DNA from: Corallochytrium limacisporum | Taxonomy: Eukaryota > Opisthokonta | Assembly (NCBI GenBank): GCA_002811645.1 | Contig: PDIP01000019.1 | Location: forward strand, 58,431-101,803 | Reading direction: 5' to 3' | Length of the DNA stretch: 43,373 nt | In this document: piece after piece, positions 19,601 through 28,286 of the stretch | How the letters are laid out: every line of letters starts with the position of its first letter | Position numbering within the stretch: the stretch's first letter is position 1 | Made by a program: the position numbers and the translations under genes | Notes under the pieces: generated by a model | Told to the model about the DNA's origin: nothing | What the model saw: the letters and a program-made list of their open reading frames with translations, nothing else | Database searches by the model: none

Positions 19601-22419
19601 GCCTAGGTGACTCAACTGGTTCTTTGGCCGCAACTCTGAGTGACCTCGGCACCAGTACCGCTGCCGTGACAGTCGGTGGTGGTATCCCAACGGATCAGAC
19701 TCCGAAGGTAGTCATTCAAGAGCCGGACAACGTCGACGAAATGACGCAGGATGCTCTGAATGAGGAGTTGGTGAAGCACAACAGCGAGCTGGAGTCGCTC
19801 CTGGAGCGTCGCGACGATGAGGCGGATCGCATTGATGAACTTGAAGTGGAGCGGAAGAAGATATTCCGTCGCGTGGCCCGAGCATCACGTGCTGAAGATC
19901 CCGAAAACGAGAAGATCATTGAACGCATCCGCGACGACCTAAAGGCGGCTAACGAAAGCCTTGCGGCCTTGGATAGACAAATTGCCACGAAGGAGGCACA
20001 GATCAAAGCTTTGAAGCAAGCTGCCAACAGGGACAGGACCATCAGTGAAACCGGTTCAGGCGCCACCAGCGCGTGCGACCGTGAGACAAACTCCAGTACC
20101 GATGATCTTTACCTTGGAGAGGCAGTAGTGGGCAACTCTGATGGCACAAGCAACAATGCCCTGTGGAAGTCTCAACTTTTCCAGATCAAGCAGCTTCAAC
20201 GCGGTAGCGCTGCAACTGAGGCCTTTGTGGCAGGTGCGCCCGGTTTGAGAGACAACTTGGTCATCAAGACCTATGAATTCCCGGAAGTTGTTCCCGTGTC
20301 TGTGGTGCACAAGATTGCTACGCTATCCCAACTCTCTCATCCTCTGCTAAATCAGGTGCACTCCTGGCGGTGCCAGAACAGACATTTGAAACTTGCGGAG
20401 GACTACCAGGAAACTGGCAGTGTGCAGCCGATGCTGCGCAAGTTGCAGGGCGATTTCCACTCAGAGGCTCCGCGGGAAAAGTGTTTGTTCACTCTGCGTG
20501 GTATAATGCGTCAGGTTATCCGTGCCGCAGCCTTCCTACATGCCCATGGTCTGAGCCATGGTAGCATTTGTCCGGAGAACATTCTCTTCGATTCCACCAC
20601 CAGTGCCGTGAAGCTAAACGATGCGGTGATCCCACAGGCGCTACGTCAGGCGTATGGTGGCGCGTCTGCCATGTCTCCGATGTCTGCTATCTTTGAAGCC
20701 CCGGAGCGTGCACGGAACAGTTCGTACGCGGACACGCCGCTATTGAAGTCCTTCATTGAGGACAGCTGGGCCATCGGTATGACGTTCCTCTGTGTCTATG
20801 TTGGTGAGGCGGTGAACTACAGTGCTCCTAACGACCAGTTCATGCTGCTCAATGATGGTGAACCTCTGGAACTCGACGCCCTGGTTTCCAAGGCAGCAAA
20901 GGGAATCGAACATGACTGCGTGGCAGTTCTTAAACAGCTGCTCCAGTCCAATCCGATGGAGCGTATGACATGCGCAAATGCTCTGCAGACCCCGTTCTTG
21001 GCGGCCAACGTGAGTGCTCTGGAGGTGCCTCAGAACCTCGTGCTCACACCGTCCTCCGTGGAGAGCCAGCGCACCCTGTCCAGTCGCTTGGTGCAGCAGC
21101 AAATCAAGAATGGCCTGGCCGTTGCCAATGATGCCGAGACGTGCTTAACCATTGTATTGAGCTCCGTTGAAGATACTCAGAAGAGCGCCGCTGAGCTGAT
21201 CGAGGCTTTCATCGACATGGACATTGAAGATGTGGTCGGCAAGGAGCTTATCATCAAGGAAGATGCCCCTGATGCTCAGGCACAGATGACTGGTCCGCTG
21301 CTGTCCCGCGCCATCGCACATTACACGGGAATCGAGAAGGAACAGGACAGCAGTATGTTCCTGTGCAGCCCAAACAAGAGTGAGAAGCGCAGCACCTTGA
21401 CTTCGACCATGTTCGGTGGTGAAGGCGGCATTAACTTGCTGCCTCTCAAGGACTTCGATATTAGCGACAGTGGTGTAGATCGTGAGCGTGCAAACTTGGT
21501 TTATGGTGCCCTGGGTAAGATGATAGTGCGGAGCATGATGGAAGGATACCAGTTTGAGGAGTTCTCTTTCCACCCGATCATTTGGGTCATGGCCTGTGGT
21601 ATGGAGTTTGACCACCGTATTGGGCACCAGGGCCTGATGAGCTTCCTGGCCGCCTATGACCGTGATCTGGTCAACGATATTGAGCATCGCATCTCCTCAG
21701 CGGACGAAAACAGCCGCCTGGAGCTTACGATGATCCTTGCACGCCTGGATGACATCGGTGACACCTCATCCTTGAACTCCACCAAGAAGATTGACCGGAT
21801 GGACCAGATGGAGCTGCTGGAGACCGTGGATGGTGCTATCGTTGCCTACCTTAAGGATAGCCGCAGCCTGAATCTTGTGTCCCTGGTGGAGCCCATCCAG
21901 GCGGCGATTAAACGCATGGGCTCTGAGTCTGTGTGCTGGTGGGATTTGGCGAACCTGATGCACCCACTTGAGCACGTCTATGCCGTTGACCTAATGAACA
22001 ACTTTTTCCTCAGCGACAATCTCAGCGCCAAGCAGGCCGAGTTTGTTCGCTACTTCCTTCAGACAGCGGATCGATCGACCCTGCGCACGTTGGTGTTTGC
22101 TATCAGTGGCTTCCAGTCGGTCGCTGGTCTGGCCAGGAGCCAGTCAATGATTGTCATCATTCCTCAGACTCGTGCCAGTGGTGGACGTATCAGCTATCTG
22201 TGGGAGAACCCAACCCTGGTGCTGCCCGAGCACAAAACTTTCGAAGAATTCTTGAAGGCGATGAACAGGTTCCTGAGCGGTGTCAGCCCTGCGGGAGGAC
22301 CATCTCTCCTGAAGCCGACTCCAGAGCAGCTGCAACAGCGAGTCTCCGACACGACGCAGACCAAATGTCACAGCGGTCTGAGCGTTCGTTATGGCCGCAT
22401 CATTGTGCACGGTCTGTGA
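16654..22419 (+). CDS. Ankyrin repeat, coiled-coil, pseudokinase protein with a HECT-like C terminus
   Basis: This is the largest gene here (1921 residues). Residues 1-275 form eight ankyrin repeats, with TPLH/TALH and GH..VV cores, plus a partial ninth. A low-complexity linker follows (about 285-600). Helical, charged segments likely to form coiled coils lie near 610-745, 800-975 and 1027-1126. Residues about 1175-1450 resemble a protein kinase: VIK with K1205, a hinge-like LAEDYQETGS, a loop HGSICPEN (1302-1309) and EAPER (1348-1352). The loop lacks the catalytic Asp, DFG is replaced by LND (1321-1323), and no glycine loop is seen, so it should be a pseudokinase. Residues about 1525-1880 resemble a HECT domain, but the expected Cys position reads Leu-Trp-Glu-Asn. 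No single known family with this layout comes to mind. A scaffold role is inference. Confidence 0.9.
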   Translation: MRTALHDAALAGDDKAVKKILKKGVHVNEEDEHKFTALALACREGHKEVVELLVASGADVQSQLGEERDTPLHWAAFNCQPDIIDILLTRGANIHAKDEHGETPLLWACQEGHVEAAHRLLEHGADIYDSDNLGRTGLHISADRGHTDLVEELLMQGLDMEVTDRIHFTPLHRATIEGRKECAEYLVNAGARLDVKDKKGNTPLHWACRTGNNEMTVLFIYAGAALNLRNNGGETALHTACQYANRDIAQLLILAGAPVDASDSKGRTPRDIDEVFVDSGISLYDMIKENLIAQGWLPPGAYPAVPMGSQMSDISSGMTTSNGATLTATNSTLLNPTKRVAAAQNLLMSRSNTTLGTETSLRAPGLTACDEGPEDVLQDDQSVRTGDLPILSEHDNQDGAIGLFDASAEVMPSALPKDAVGPTVTAVAVARRVSDSQSAPVRHQSEAAAAALARRDGTTIVRGTEGLPQTAEFGCDAGQFVDDTFKELQEAAAATFTLPSAEELELPSTSGERTAYVVLPETDMPQGRQRSSFVRNMEVYLNDENDAYADAQEDDEDPETVKAAVVQEKSVEQKVPQQPDVRPGIPPMTETPRLLKQDSVADLTHLTLEQRAARFEEVMKMLKPDLVSFEGIMPETHTVLDQMEQAHSMATTFMHLDVAAHTLSSQEAAVKCINVQANTAKGEYEVAKIKLESALATDDEDEEALNAAKVQRDEAEKRYMDLMGKHLEALDEHQAQLTEFMAAVNGTRVLLGQGTTGYENGDLRDSTPDEVPSQSSYATLDSGFNTVRTNEMSTKDDSTDPADAILEYAHLASDVLGTTYEDFFPKMHRSQLLAASLLQEMRACLEWREDRDTLVSTMRGANISVLDRAYVMAELRIRDAEEQSNRVRASLESSAAIRKIYDQTMTTAEQVRVLEKEYEGLMDEISVLEMERKRDSVRGVNRRGMDATLKSRKAQASDIKRRMAKLRSVRPLRKLAVSYPELRLGDSTGSLAATLSDLGTSTAAVTVGGGIPTDQTPKVVIQEPDNVDEMTQDALNEELVKHNSELESLLERRDDEADRIDELEVERKKIFRRVARASRAEDPENEKIIERIRDDLKAANESLAALDRQIATKEAQIKALKQAANRDRTISETGSGATSACDRETNSSTDDLYLGEAVVGNSDGTSNNALWKSQLFQIKQLQRGSAATEAFVAGAPGLRDNLVIKTYEFPEVVPVSVVHKIATLSQLSHPLLNQVHSWRCQNRHLKLAEDYQETGSVQPMLRKLQGDFHSEAPREKCLFTLRGIMRQVIRAAAFLHAHGLSHGSICPENILFDSTTSAVKLNDAVIPQALRQAYGGASAMSPMSAIFEAPERARNSSYADTPLLKSFIEDSWAIGMTFLCVYVGEAVNYSAPNDQFMLLNDGEPLELDALVSKAAKGIEHDCVAVLKQLLQSNPMERMTCANALQTPFLAANVSALEVPQNLVLTPSSVESQRTLSSRLVQQQIKNGLAVANDAETCLTIVLSSVEDTQKSAAELIEAFIDMDIEDVVGKELIIKEDAPDAQAQMTGPLLSRAIAHYTGIEKEQDSSMFLCSPNKSEKRSTLTSTMFGGEGGINLLPLKDFDISDSGVDRERANLVYGALGKMIVRSMMEGYQFEEFSFHPIIWVMACGMEFDHRIGHQGLMSFLAAYDRDLVNDIEHRISSADENSRLELTMILARLDDIGDTSSLNSTKKIDRMDQMELLETVDGAIVAYLKDSRSLNLVSLVEPIQAAIKRMGSESVCWWDLANLMHPLEHVYAVDLMNNFFLSDNLSAKQAEFVRYFLQTADRSTLRTLVFAISGFQSVAGLARSQSMIVIIPQTRASGGRISYLWENPTLVLPEHKTFEEFLKAMNRFLSGVSPAGGPSLLKPTPEQLQQRVSDTTQTKCHSGLSVRYGRIIVHGL

Positions 22420-23247
22420 GCTGTCTTTTCTAAACTATTTGTGACATAATCGAAAACAGTATAGCTTTACAATATTCCAGTTGCAGCATGTCAACCATTT
22501 TGTTTTGGATGCTATGGTTGGTTGGGAATAAGACTTCTTCTTTCCGACCGTAGCTACCATCATGGCATAGTCATCGGACTGCGCAAAGAAAAAAAAAAGA
22601 AACATAAATGATGCAAATTGGGCCAATCCTCCCCGAAGAAGATTGCAGCGGTTCACTGCAGGGCTAATAAAGGCGTAAAGTGAGAGAACTTGCGTAGGGT
22701 GATTTCTTTGGCACCACCGTGAAAATCCCGGACGCAGGTCAAGGGTCTCCATATACACCGCTTCCCCCTCCCTTCCGCGGCCATCCCCGGGAGGGGCGGA
22801 GGCCGTAGGCGGGTGGACTTTTCCGGCTCCTGGTGGCCAGAGTCCTAACCCAGAGCGGGACGACGGAGGCGGGCGCAGCTGTAACAAAAAACAGTGGTGC
22901 CCTGCGCCGCCGCTGTAAGGAAGAAGGTCGAAGAAGCCGGAATATGAGTGGGCCCTACAGCCGACGTCCAAATACAGATGCCGCCAAAACAAAGCAAGCG
23001 AAAGGTAGATAACAGCACCCCGCCCGAAAACACTAAAGGAGACGGTAGTGTATGAAGACGCAGGGCTGCTGGGTTTGCCTTCTGTTCGTCAGGGTTTCAA
23101 AAGTGAGAAACTTGGTTTAACGCACAGTTAGACCGATAGCACGACTACCACGAAGAAATGTAAAGGAAATTGTTGCACAGATGAAAGGAGAAGTGTGTAA
23201 AACAGATCTATGATGTAGTATTGGCAAGAGACTGTCAGTTGTAATTC
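22420..23247. other. Intergenic region between the ankyrin and CLN3 genes
   Basis: These 828 bp separate two genes in the same orientation. The centre, about 22740-22910, is GC-rich, and the flanks are AT-richer. I see no gene; a 185-codon minus-strand frame here has no recognisable domain. Confidence 0.6.
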
Positions 23248-24939
23248 ATGAATTTGGGATCAACTCCACCGGTCAGTCCAGCACGTTCAGTCACACTCAG
23301 CATAAGATCAAACGGGTCTGTTGCATCAGGGGCATCAAGTAATGGACCAGTAGGTAGCAACGACAGTAGATCACCAGTGCGACAGGTACAGCGAGGCAAA
23401 GTCGTCGGTTGGGCGGCCGAGAATGAGTACCACGAATGGGTGCCCATGAGCAGTCTCAGTGAGGCGAGTGAAACACCGGACCCGTTAATGGAATCATACC
23501 ATCGCATCATGGCGGAACAGAATCAGCAACAGCAGCAGCAACAGCAGCAGCAACAAGAGGAGGCATCCTCAAACGTGGGGGCGCACAAGCCAGGGTTGGT
23601 GGCCTCCGTTGGTCTGATTCCCTTGTTTTGCTTCTGGATCTTTGGATTGTGTAACAACTATGGCTACGTCGTCATGCTTAGTGCGGCAGAGGATATTCTG
23701 AGCCGCAGTGACGCGGGACGGTCGCTACCGACGGGTGCGATCCTCGTGGTTGACATTCTTCCGACGTTCTTCACAAAGATTTGTGGACCATTCGTGGTGC
23801 ACCGGTTCTCGTACAGTTTGCGGATCTGTCTCTGCGTAGTCATGGCGGCTTCGAGCTTTCTGATTGTTGCGGACGGGGGGGAATCGGAAAGTGGTTCCCT
23901 CGGGCTGTCCCTTTTTGGAGTTGCATTGGCCTCGGCGGCCAGTGGACTTGGAGAGATCACGTTCCTGTCCCTGACTTCCCACTTCCACAAACTCACGGTG
24001 GGTGCATGGAGTTCGGGCACGGGCGGTGCCGGTATCCTTGGGGCATTTAGCTACGCCTTCCTTACACAAATATTCCACGATCCGGCCACAACGTTGCGGT
24101 GGAATGTGGTTGTTCCAATTGCGATGGGTCTGTCCTATGTGTTGCTTCTGTACCACTGGAGCACGCGGGAAGAGGTTGACCCGCATACTCAGCGAGGGCA
24201 AGGTGATGAGGAAACAGGCAGGATCATGCAGGACGATTCGCATGCAGACTATGCTCCGCTGATTGACCGGGAGGAGAATGATGTCGGTGTGGACAGCGGG
24301 TCTCTGGACACCATCCAAACCAACCGGTTTGAGGAAGGTGACGAAGTGGCGGGATCAATCCCCGCTCCGAGAATTTCGTCCACAACGTTCCACGATCTGC
24401 CTCTGCTGTCTAAATTGAAATCGACGAGGTTGCTCGTCGTGCCGTACATGATCCCCTTGTTCTTGGTCTACCTGGCAGAGTATCTAATCAACCAGGGCGT
24501 GGTGGAGCACATTGCCTTCAAGCCTGAGAATAATGTGTACGGCCTCACACGGGAGGAACAGTACCGATGGTACCAGGCCATCTACCAAACGGGTGTCTTT
24601 GTGAGTCGGTCATCGATCGCCTGTGTGACTTTCCACCGTCTACTGCCCCTGGCAGTGTTGCAATTTGTTAATTTGGCAGTGCTGTTCGCGGATGCATACT
24701 TCCGTATCCTCGGCAGTTTGTCAGTCATCTTTATGATTATCTTCTGGGAGGGTCTGCTGGGCGGTGCTACCTACGTGAATGCCTTCCATGACATGTCGGA
24801 ACGGATCAGGCCCAAGAGCCGGCTCGAGTTTAGTCTGTCGGTCGCAAGTGTGGCAGACAGTGCGGGTATTTCCACGGCGAGCATGTTGTCTTTTGTCGTC
24901 AATTCGATCTTGAAGGGCAGAGATCAACCAAGGCGGTAA
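23248..24939 (+). CDS. CLN3: CLN3/battenin family lysosomal membrane protein
   Basis: The 563-residue protein belongs to the CLN3 (battenin) family of lysosomal or vacuolar membrane proteins, linked to pH balance, basic amino acid levels and clearance of glycerophosphodiesters. Diagnostic blocks are FGLCNNYGYVVMLSAAEDIL (about 132-151), GLGEITFLSLTSHF and WSSGTGGAGILGAFSYAFL. Later membrane segments include LPLLSKLKSTRLLVVPYMIP, YLAEYLINQGVVEH and the YRWYQAIYQTGVFVSRS region. The usual pattern of many hydrophobic segments is present throughout. It is longer than human CLN3 (438 residues) because of a 115-residue hydrophilic N terminus with an uninterrupted run of 11 glutamines (93-103, mixed CAG/CAA codons), plus an acidic loop near 305-385. 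ATG 23248 is the first in-frame ATG. The gene converges on the FNT gene with a 128-bp gap. Confidence 0.96.
   Translation: MNLGSTPPVSPARSVTLSIRSNGSVASGASSNGPVGSNDSRSPVRQVQRGKVVGWAAENEYHEWVPMSSLSEASETPDPLMESYHRIMAEQNQQQQQQQQQQQEEASSNVGAHKPGLVASVGLIPLFCFWIFGLCNNYGYVVMLSAAEDILSRSDAGRSLPTGAILVVDILPTFFTKICGPFVVHRFSYSLRICLCVVMAASSFLIVADGGESESGSLGLSLFGVALASAASGLGEITFLSLTSHFHKLTVGAWSSGTGGAGILGAFSYAFLTQIFHDPATTLRWNVVVPIAMGLSYVLLLYHWSTREEVDPHTQRGQGDEETGRIMQDDSHADYAPLIDREENDVGVDSGSLDTIQTNRFEEGDEVAGSIPAPRISSTTFHDLPLLSKLKSTRLLVVPYMIPLFLVYLAEYLINQGVVEHIAFKPENNVYGLTREEQYRWYQAIYQTGVFVSRSSIACVTFHRLLPLAVLQFVNLAVLFADAYFRILGSLSVIFMIIFWEGLLGGATYVNAFHDMSERIRPKSRLEFSLSVASVADSAGISTASMLSFVVNSILKGRDQPRR
23522..23560 (+). 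repeat. CAG/CAA repeat coding for polyglutamine in CLN3
   Basis: Mixed CAG and CAA codons give 11 uninterrupted glutamines, preceded by Gln-Asn. The mixture suggests the length is fairly stable. Confidence 0.9.
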
Positions 24940-25067
24940 ATGTTAATGAACTGTACAAGATGTGTATTTCTAAGGTGTGTGAATAGTAAATTGAGTTGGA
25001 TGGCTGGCAAATCATATCGACATGGATAGATAAAGACAGAAATAGTCAAGATGTGACGAAACGAAGT

Positions 25068-26327
25068 TTACACTTCATGCTTGGTGAAGGGCGTCATGGA
25101 CTCGCGGTACAACGATTCGCCGCCCTTGCGCTTCTTCCAGGGCATACGCTTACTCCATTGCATGCGCTCGCTCCATTCCGTGTGCGAGTTACACCAGCTG
25201 TTGTCACCGTAAATCAACCAATAAATCAGAGCAAGCCCAAAGGCCGGGCCCACGATATTTCCGAGCACCACTGGGATCTGGTTGTCCACCCAAAACTCTG
25301 ACCATCCGACGGCTTGGCTGTTGCCGATCAGGAATCCCTGGGGAACAAGATAGAGGTTGGCAATCGAATGTTCGAGTCCAAGAGCAACAAACACGCAAAT
25401 TGGCATGAACGTGCCCATGATCTTTCCGGGCACGTCAAGAGCGGCGGTGGACTGCCAGAGGGCAATGCAGACGAGCCAGTTGGCCAGCATGCCACGTACA
25501 AAGGCCACACCAAAGCTCGATCCCGTCTTGCCCTCGGCAATCTCTTCGGCAAAGGCCAGCATGTCAGGTTTCAGAACATCAGCGGCTTTGGCCAATCCGA
25601 GAATCACCAGGGACCCGACAAAGTTACCGCACCAGGCAGTAAACCAGACCTTTACTACGTCCAACGCTCGGACCCTACGGTGCAGCCAACCGGTTGTCAT
25701 GACCGCGACATCTCCGGTGAAGAGCTCCGCAGGTGTGATCACCACCAGGGCCAGTGCGAACGGGAAAAGAAGGCCTAAAAGTAGTGATCGCAGGCCGGGA
25801 TTATTTTCGGCCATATCGGGGGTTGATCCACCGATGGCTGTGATGAACAGACCGCCGAAAGAAACATAGACACCGGCCATAAAGCTGAGCAGGAATGTTT
25901 TCGGAATGCCTTGCCTGGCCTTGCTGACGCTCATATCGCTGATGGTCTGGAAGATCTCTGGTCCGGTGCGGCTGAGAACAATGGGCAAAGGCCCAGCAGG
26001 AACAAAGGTAAATGTCTGGGATGTCACTGTACCTTTCAGTTGAGCCATGTCGTCGTGGCCTTCGTTTTCGGCTTCCTTGTATTCTGATATGGCTTGAATG
26101 AACTCATCTCCCTTGCTGACCTTGCAATGTCCGGAATGTGGGCGACTCGGAGACTGTGGTTCCGGGATTACTTCTGTGGTATCCTCCATGTAGGCTGAGT
26201 ATCGCTGGGTCAACTCTTGCGCCAATCGCTCCTCGTCCTGGGCGAGACTTTGTACGGAAAGGCGCGCAGGTTGGAAACTCGCAATGTCCTCCCCCGAGTA
26301 ATCACATTCCACATTCTGATGCATCAT
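25068..26327 (-). CDS. Formate/nitrite transporter (FNT) family channel
   Basis: The 419-residue protein is an FNT-family anion channel, which moves formate, nitrite, lactate or related monocarboxylates with protons. The six-helix core spans about 140-375. Family signatures are AGVYVSFGG (151-159), ELFTGD (201-206), WCGNFVGS (232-239), RGMLANWLVCIALW (278-291), GLEHSIANLY (317-326) with the central pore His at 320, and LGNIVG (355-360). The usual ELFTGN has Asp for Asn here. Residues 1-138 are hydrophilic and unusually long compared with bacterial FNTs (about 280 residues). The tail is basic, with a WSERMQWSKRMPWKKR stretch. The start has two tandem ATGs. The substrate cannot be read from sequence alone. 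FNTs are patchy in eukaryotes, so transfer is possible. Confidence 0.94.
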   Translation of the reverse strand: MMHQNVECDYSGEDIASFQPARLSVQSLAQDEERLAQELTQRYSAYMEDTTEVIPEPQSPSRPHSGHCKVSKGDEFIQAISEYKEAENEGHDDMAQLKGTVTSQTFTFVPAGPLPIVLSRTGPEIFQTISDMSVSKARQGIPKTFLLSFMAGVYVSFGGLFITAIGGSTPDMAENNPGLRSLLLGLLFPFALALVVITPAELFTGDVAVMTTGWLHRRVRALDVVKVWFTAWCGNFVGSLVILGLAKAADVLKPDMLAFAEEIAEGKTGSSFGVAFVRGMLANWLVCIALWQSTAALDVPGKIMGTFMPICVFVALGLEHSIANLYLVPQGFLIGNSQAVGWSEFWVDNQIPVVLGNIVGPAFGLALIYWLIYGDNSWCNSHTEWSERMQWSKRMPWKKRKGGESLYRESMTPFTKHEV

Positions 26328-26952
26328 GATGCGGTGTATTCAAAGCAAACCGAACTATCTCAATGAATCCAATACTATCCTAGTCGTTCTGGTCTCACTG
26401 TTGATGTTTCCGAACAGCGGATTTCCATCATTTGGTGTCGGATGCACGCCTGACGAGGGCCTTTCCCTCTCGCTTTCCCACACCAAAAGCCTCCGGATCA
26501 TCCCATTCAAATACCACACAGGGGCCATCAAAGGTTACTGTGGTGTTTATCACTCATGTCTCATGTATCTCATCACCACAGCCAGAAATTCCATCATCGT
26601 CGCATCAACTCTAATCTCACCGGGAGCGGCTGTGAAGCACCATCCACTCCAATTCGACCTAGATCTTCCTAAGTGCCACCCTTCCCAACACCACCCCCGC
26701 GGTGCTGACAGCGCCCTTCTTGCCTGGCTTTCCGCTCTCACCGCTCCCTTCCCCCCCCCCTTCTCTCTCTCTCCACGATTCCTTTCCCTTAAGTCCGCAC
26801 GCTGTCCTCCTCCTCTCTCGCTCTCTATCTTCTCTCTCTCCTGACGTGTCCGTCTCTACACGCAAATGATGAAATTGGCAGCAGCCGCCATCTTCGCCCG
26901 TGAAACCGACACCTCTCCTAAGCCCCCATCGTCCCAACTCTCCCTTTTTTTT

Positions 26953-26974
26953 ATCTCTCTCTCTCTCTCTCTCT
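26953..26974. repeat. CT microsatellite
   Basis: About 11 CT units after a T run, followed by imperfect pyrimidine-rich sequence to about 27020. Confidence 0.9.
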
Positions 26975-27320
26975 GTGTCTGTTTCTCTCTTTCTTTCTAC
27001 TTTCTTCTTCTCACTCTCACTGAACCACCACCATGTTTTTTATTCCTTTTCGTATAGATTATACCAAAACATCACCATCATTGGACTTTCGGGGAGTTGG
27101 AGACGGGCGCATAGCCGAAAAAATACTGGGCGCGCGGGTGTTGGGAGAAGGGGGGGGGGAGTTTTAGGTTTTAAAATTACCCCCCCCCCTTTTTTTTCCC
27201 TTGTTCCTTTTTGAATTTTCGGGGCTTGGGAAGGAGAAGAGGGAGGGAGGGAGGAGAGGGGGGGGACCCCTTGGGTTCCCCCACACCCGACCTTGGGTAG
27301 GCGTCGGTTGTTGCGATCTC

Positions 27321-27475
27321 GCTCTCTCTCTCACTCTCTCTCTCTCTCTGTGTCTGTCTGTCTCTCTCTCTCTCTGTGTCTGTCTGTCTGTCTCTCTCTC
27401 TCTGTGTCTGTCTGTCTGTCTCTCTCTCTCTGTGTCTGTCTGTCTCTCTCTCTCTCTCTCTGTGTCTGTCTCCGT
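27321..27475. repeat. Compound CT / GTGTCTGTCTGT array, period about 28 bp
   Basis: Five GTGTCTGTCTG-type blocks begin at about 27350, 27376, 27404, 27432 and 27462 (the last is cut to GTGTCTGTCTC). Each is preceded by a (CT)n run. Spacing is 26-30 bp, so this is a higher-order array in which the unit length varies with the number of CT and GTCT steps. Confidence 0.93.
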
Positions 27476-27857
27476 GTCACCTCCTCCCTTCCCCTACCCC
27501 GGATAACTCGTCTATTCCCCGATTCGGTACTAACTCTTTCGCAAGTTCGGACCCAGTTAGGCCAAGTTCCATCGGGAGAGTTTTGATATTGTGCCAGCTC
27601 TCCTCCCCCTTTATTTCTCTTTTCTCTCTTTCTCCTCCCATCCTCGGGTAACGTCCTTGCCCTTGGCACCACCGGTCCGGGTCCATTAACCCAAAATGCC
27701 TATAAAACAACCAAAAAGAATACACGAGCGAGCGAGAGAGAGAGATAGCAGGTTAACCCCCCTCCCCTTCCACCCCGGGTGATTTTGTTTTTCCAAAGAG
27801 AAAAAGTGGGACGGTCTGGTTGGTTAGTAATGCGCCCCACCCTGTGTTTTCGGTTTG

Positions 27858-27880
27858 TGTACGTACGTACGTAGGTACGT
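27858..27880. repeat. GTAC tetranucleotide repeat
   Basis: Roughly five GTAC units with one G interruption. The unit is self-complementary, so the tract could fold on itself. Confidence 0.85.
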
Positions 27881-27930
27881 ATTGTGCGCGTGTGTGTCTG
27901 CGTGTGGTTTGGATTGATTGATCGGACTTC

Positions 27931-27932
<2 letters not shown>

Positions 27933-27976
<44 letters not shown>
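27933..27976. repeat. CT microsatellite, the longest perfect tract here
   Basis: About 20 uninterrupted CT units within a pyrimidine-rich stretch. Confidence 0.95.
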
Positions 27977-27977
<1 letters not shown>

Positions 27978-28257
27978 ACTTCTGCTATTTTTTTCCTTTT
28001 TGGTCTTGACACCGGAGCTCTTTCTTCCATCTCTGGCCAGAGTTTTGGAATCCCGGAAGGTCGGATCAGATAGGCCATTCATTACCAGAATGTGGAACAC
28101 GGAAAACGGGAAGAAGGGAGTGAACCCTGTGCACTTGGGCAAAAAGGGGAAGAGAGAGCGAGCCGTAAGCAGCGGAGAACGGTCCGGGTTTCGGGCACGC
28201 TTCTTCGGTGTATACTGGCCCGCAAAAATGGGCAAATGACCCCCCTTCTCTCCCCCT

Positions 28258-28286
28258 TTCTCTCTCTCTCTCTCTCTCTCTCGCTC
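28258..28286. repeat. CT microsatellite
   Basis: About 12 CT units, followed by an interrupted CGCTCTCCC tail. Confidence 0.9.

Noticed and set aside
27201-27672. Frames giving Ser-Leu or Arg-Glu-Arg-Gln-Thr-Asp repeats
   Set aside because: They are translations of the CT/GTCT array on either strand.
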